From a bacterium (lineage in GTDB: Bacteria > Dependentiae > Babeliae > Babeliales > RVW-14): DNA of 5,370 nt. Below, one piece after another: positions 4,851 to 5,370 of the stretch. The DNA is taken from assembly GCA_010027825.1 (NCBI GenBank), contig RGUK01000121.1:1-5370 (forward strand). The letters run 5' to 3'. The notes under the pieces were generated by a model. It made no database searches, was not told the DNA's origin, and saw only the letters and a list, made by a program, of their open reading frames with translations. The stretch's first letter is position 1. Every line of letters begins with the position of its first letter. The position numbers were made by a program, and so were the translations under genes.

Positions 4851-5370
4851 GTGGCAGTCTACACAACAGTTCGCCGTGCGTGGCTCATTATCCCTTTTTT
4901 GGTGATCGGTGCCTGCACTGCTGCCACCACTGGCTACGAAGGCAACCTGACCGCCTACTTTGCTAGCCGCCCCTCCATCAACGACCAAGCATTTTCGGCT
5001 GATACCATTACCGTACAAGCCGATATCCCTTTTACCCGGCACGAGTTTTTCTACCTAAGTGATCTGAAAGAAAATAGCACCATCACCAAGGATGACATTG
5101 ATCGCGCTTGTCGCCGTTTGCTGGCAAAAAAGCGATTTGAGCGCATCTCCTTTGACCTACAAGAAATACCCGCAAGCACCACTACGCCAGCACGCACCAA
5201 CTTGCACGTCACCCTGACAGGGCGCTGGCTCTTTAAAAAAGTTGTTTTTGACAATATTTGGTTTGGCAGCAGCACCTACCATCAGCTCTATTTGCAGCAG
5301 CCGGGAGACTTGTTTGACGCCCGCGTCCATGAAGAGTCAATACAGGCGATCAAAAAGCACCTGCACGAAA
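4851..5370 (+). CDS. POTRA-domain outer-membrane assembly protein (BamA/TamA-like), N-terminal part
   Basis: The frame stays open from GTG 4851 to the window edge (173 codons). It begins with a signal sequence: basic VRRAW, a hydrophobic core LIIPFLVIGA, then Cys22. VIGAC fits a relaxed lipobox; ordinary signal peptidase I cleavage in the ACTAATTG region is the alternative. Residues about 52-123 look like one POTRA domain: ITVQADIPFTRHEFFYL, then SDLKENSTITKDDIDRACRRLLAKKRFERISFDL, the usual strand-helix-helix pattern with a helix ending in RFERI. A second begins near 126 with KKVVFDNIWFGSSTYHQLYL and PGDLFDARVHEESIQAIKKHL, the conserved helix of a POTRA unit. The family inserts or exports outer-membrane proteins, with POTRA domains in the periplasm and a C-terminal barrel that is not in this window. 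TAAGGA 5 bases upstream supports GTG as the start. The ATG at 4846 is out of frame and soon stops. BamA, TamA or another Omp85 member cannot be told apart here. Confidence 0.75.
   Translation, partial: MAVYTTVRRAWLIIPFLVIGACTAATTGYEGNLTAYFASRPSINDQAFSADTITVQADIPFTRHEFFYLSDLKENSTITKDDIDRACRRLLAKKRFERISFDLQEIPASTTTPARTNLHVTLTGRWLFKKVVFDNIWFGSSTYHQLYLQQPGDLFDARVHEESIQAIKKHLHE

Overview
This window comes from a bacterium with two membranes: it encodes three proteins with export signals and a POTRA-type outer-membrane assembly protein. Base composition is close to even (about half G+C by eye). Genes are tightly packed and most have clear Shine-Dalgarno sites. I cannot name the lineage from sequence alone. 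An uncultured candidate-phylum bacterium (for example Dependentiae/TM6-like) is my guess, and it is weak.

Left part (1-1010, minus strand): two independent genes for small exported proteins. The first gene (1-215) runs off the left edge and has a type I signal peptide. The second (366-1010) encodes a 214-residue exported protein with a good lipobox. A strong hairpin terminator (309-344) sits between them and ends the second gene. A plausible promoter for the first gene follows it (263-291). The leader of the second gene (1011-1038) contains two mutually exclusive hairpins just before the start codon.

Middle part (1299-3384, plus strand): a compact membrane-sector (F0) ATP synthase cluster. 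It holds a small three-helix protein of the AtpR/AtpI kind, F-type subunit a (atpB), and a 317-residue subunit c. The genes overlap by ATGA at both junctions. Subunit c is the notable item: it consists of four fused c-type hairpins, each keeping its own carboxylate (E60, E140, E220, E301), spaced 80, 80 and 81 residues apart. The ring would therefore be built from four-hairpin blocks. No b, delta or F1 subunit gene follows, so the rest of the enzyme must be encoded elsewhere. Subunit a also departs from the usual pattern: it has about 40 extra residues between the arginine helix and the last helix, and Ser where E. coli has Glu219.

Right part (3413-5370, plus strand): a family-4 glycosyltransferase gene broken by an internal deletion and frameshift at about 4279-4281, an intact acylphosphatase, and the start of a POTRA-domain (BamA/TamA-like) outer-membrane protein that runs off the right edge. 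All plus-strand genes are collinear with short gaps, and no terminator is visible between them, so they may be co-transcribed from the divergent region 1011-1298.
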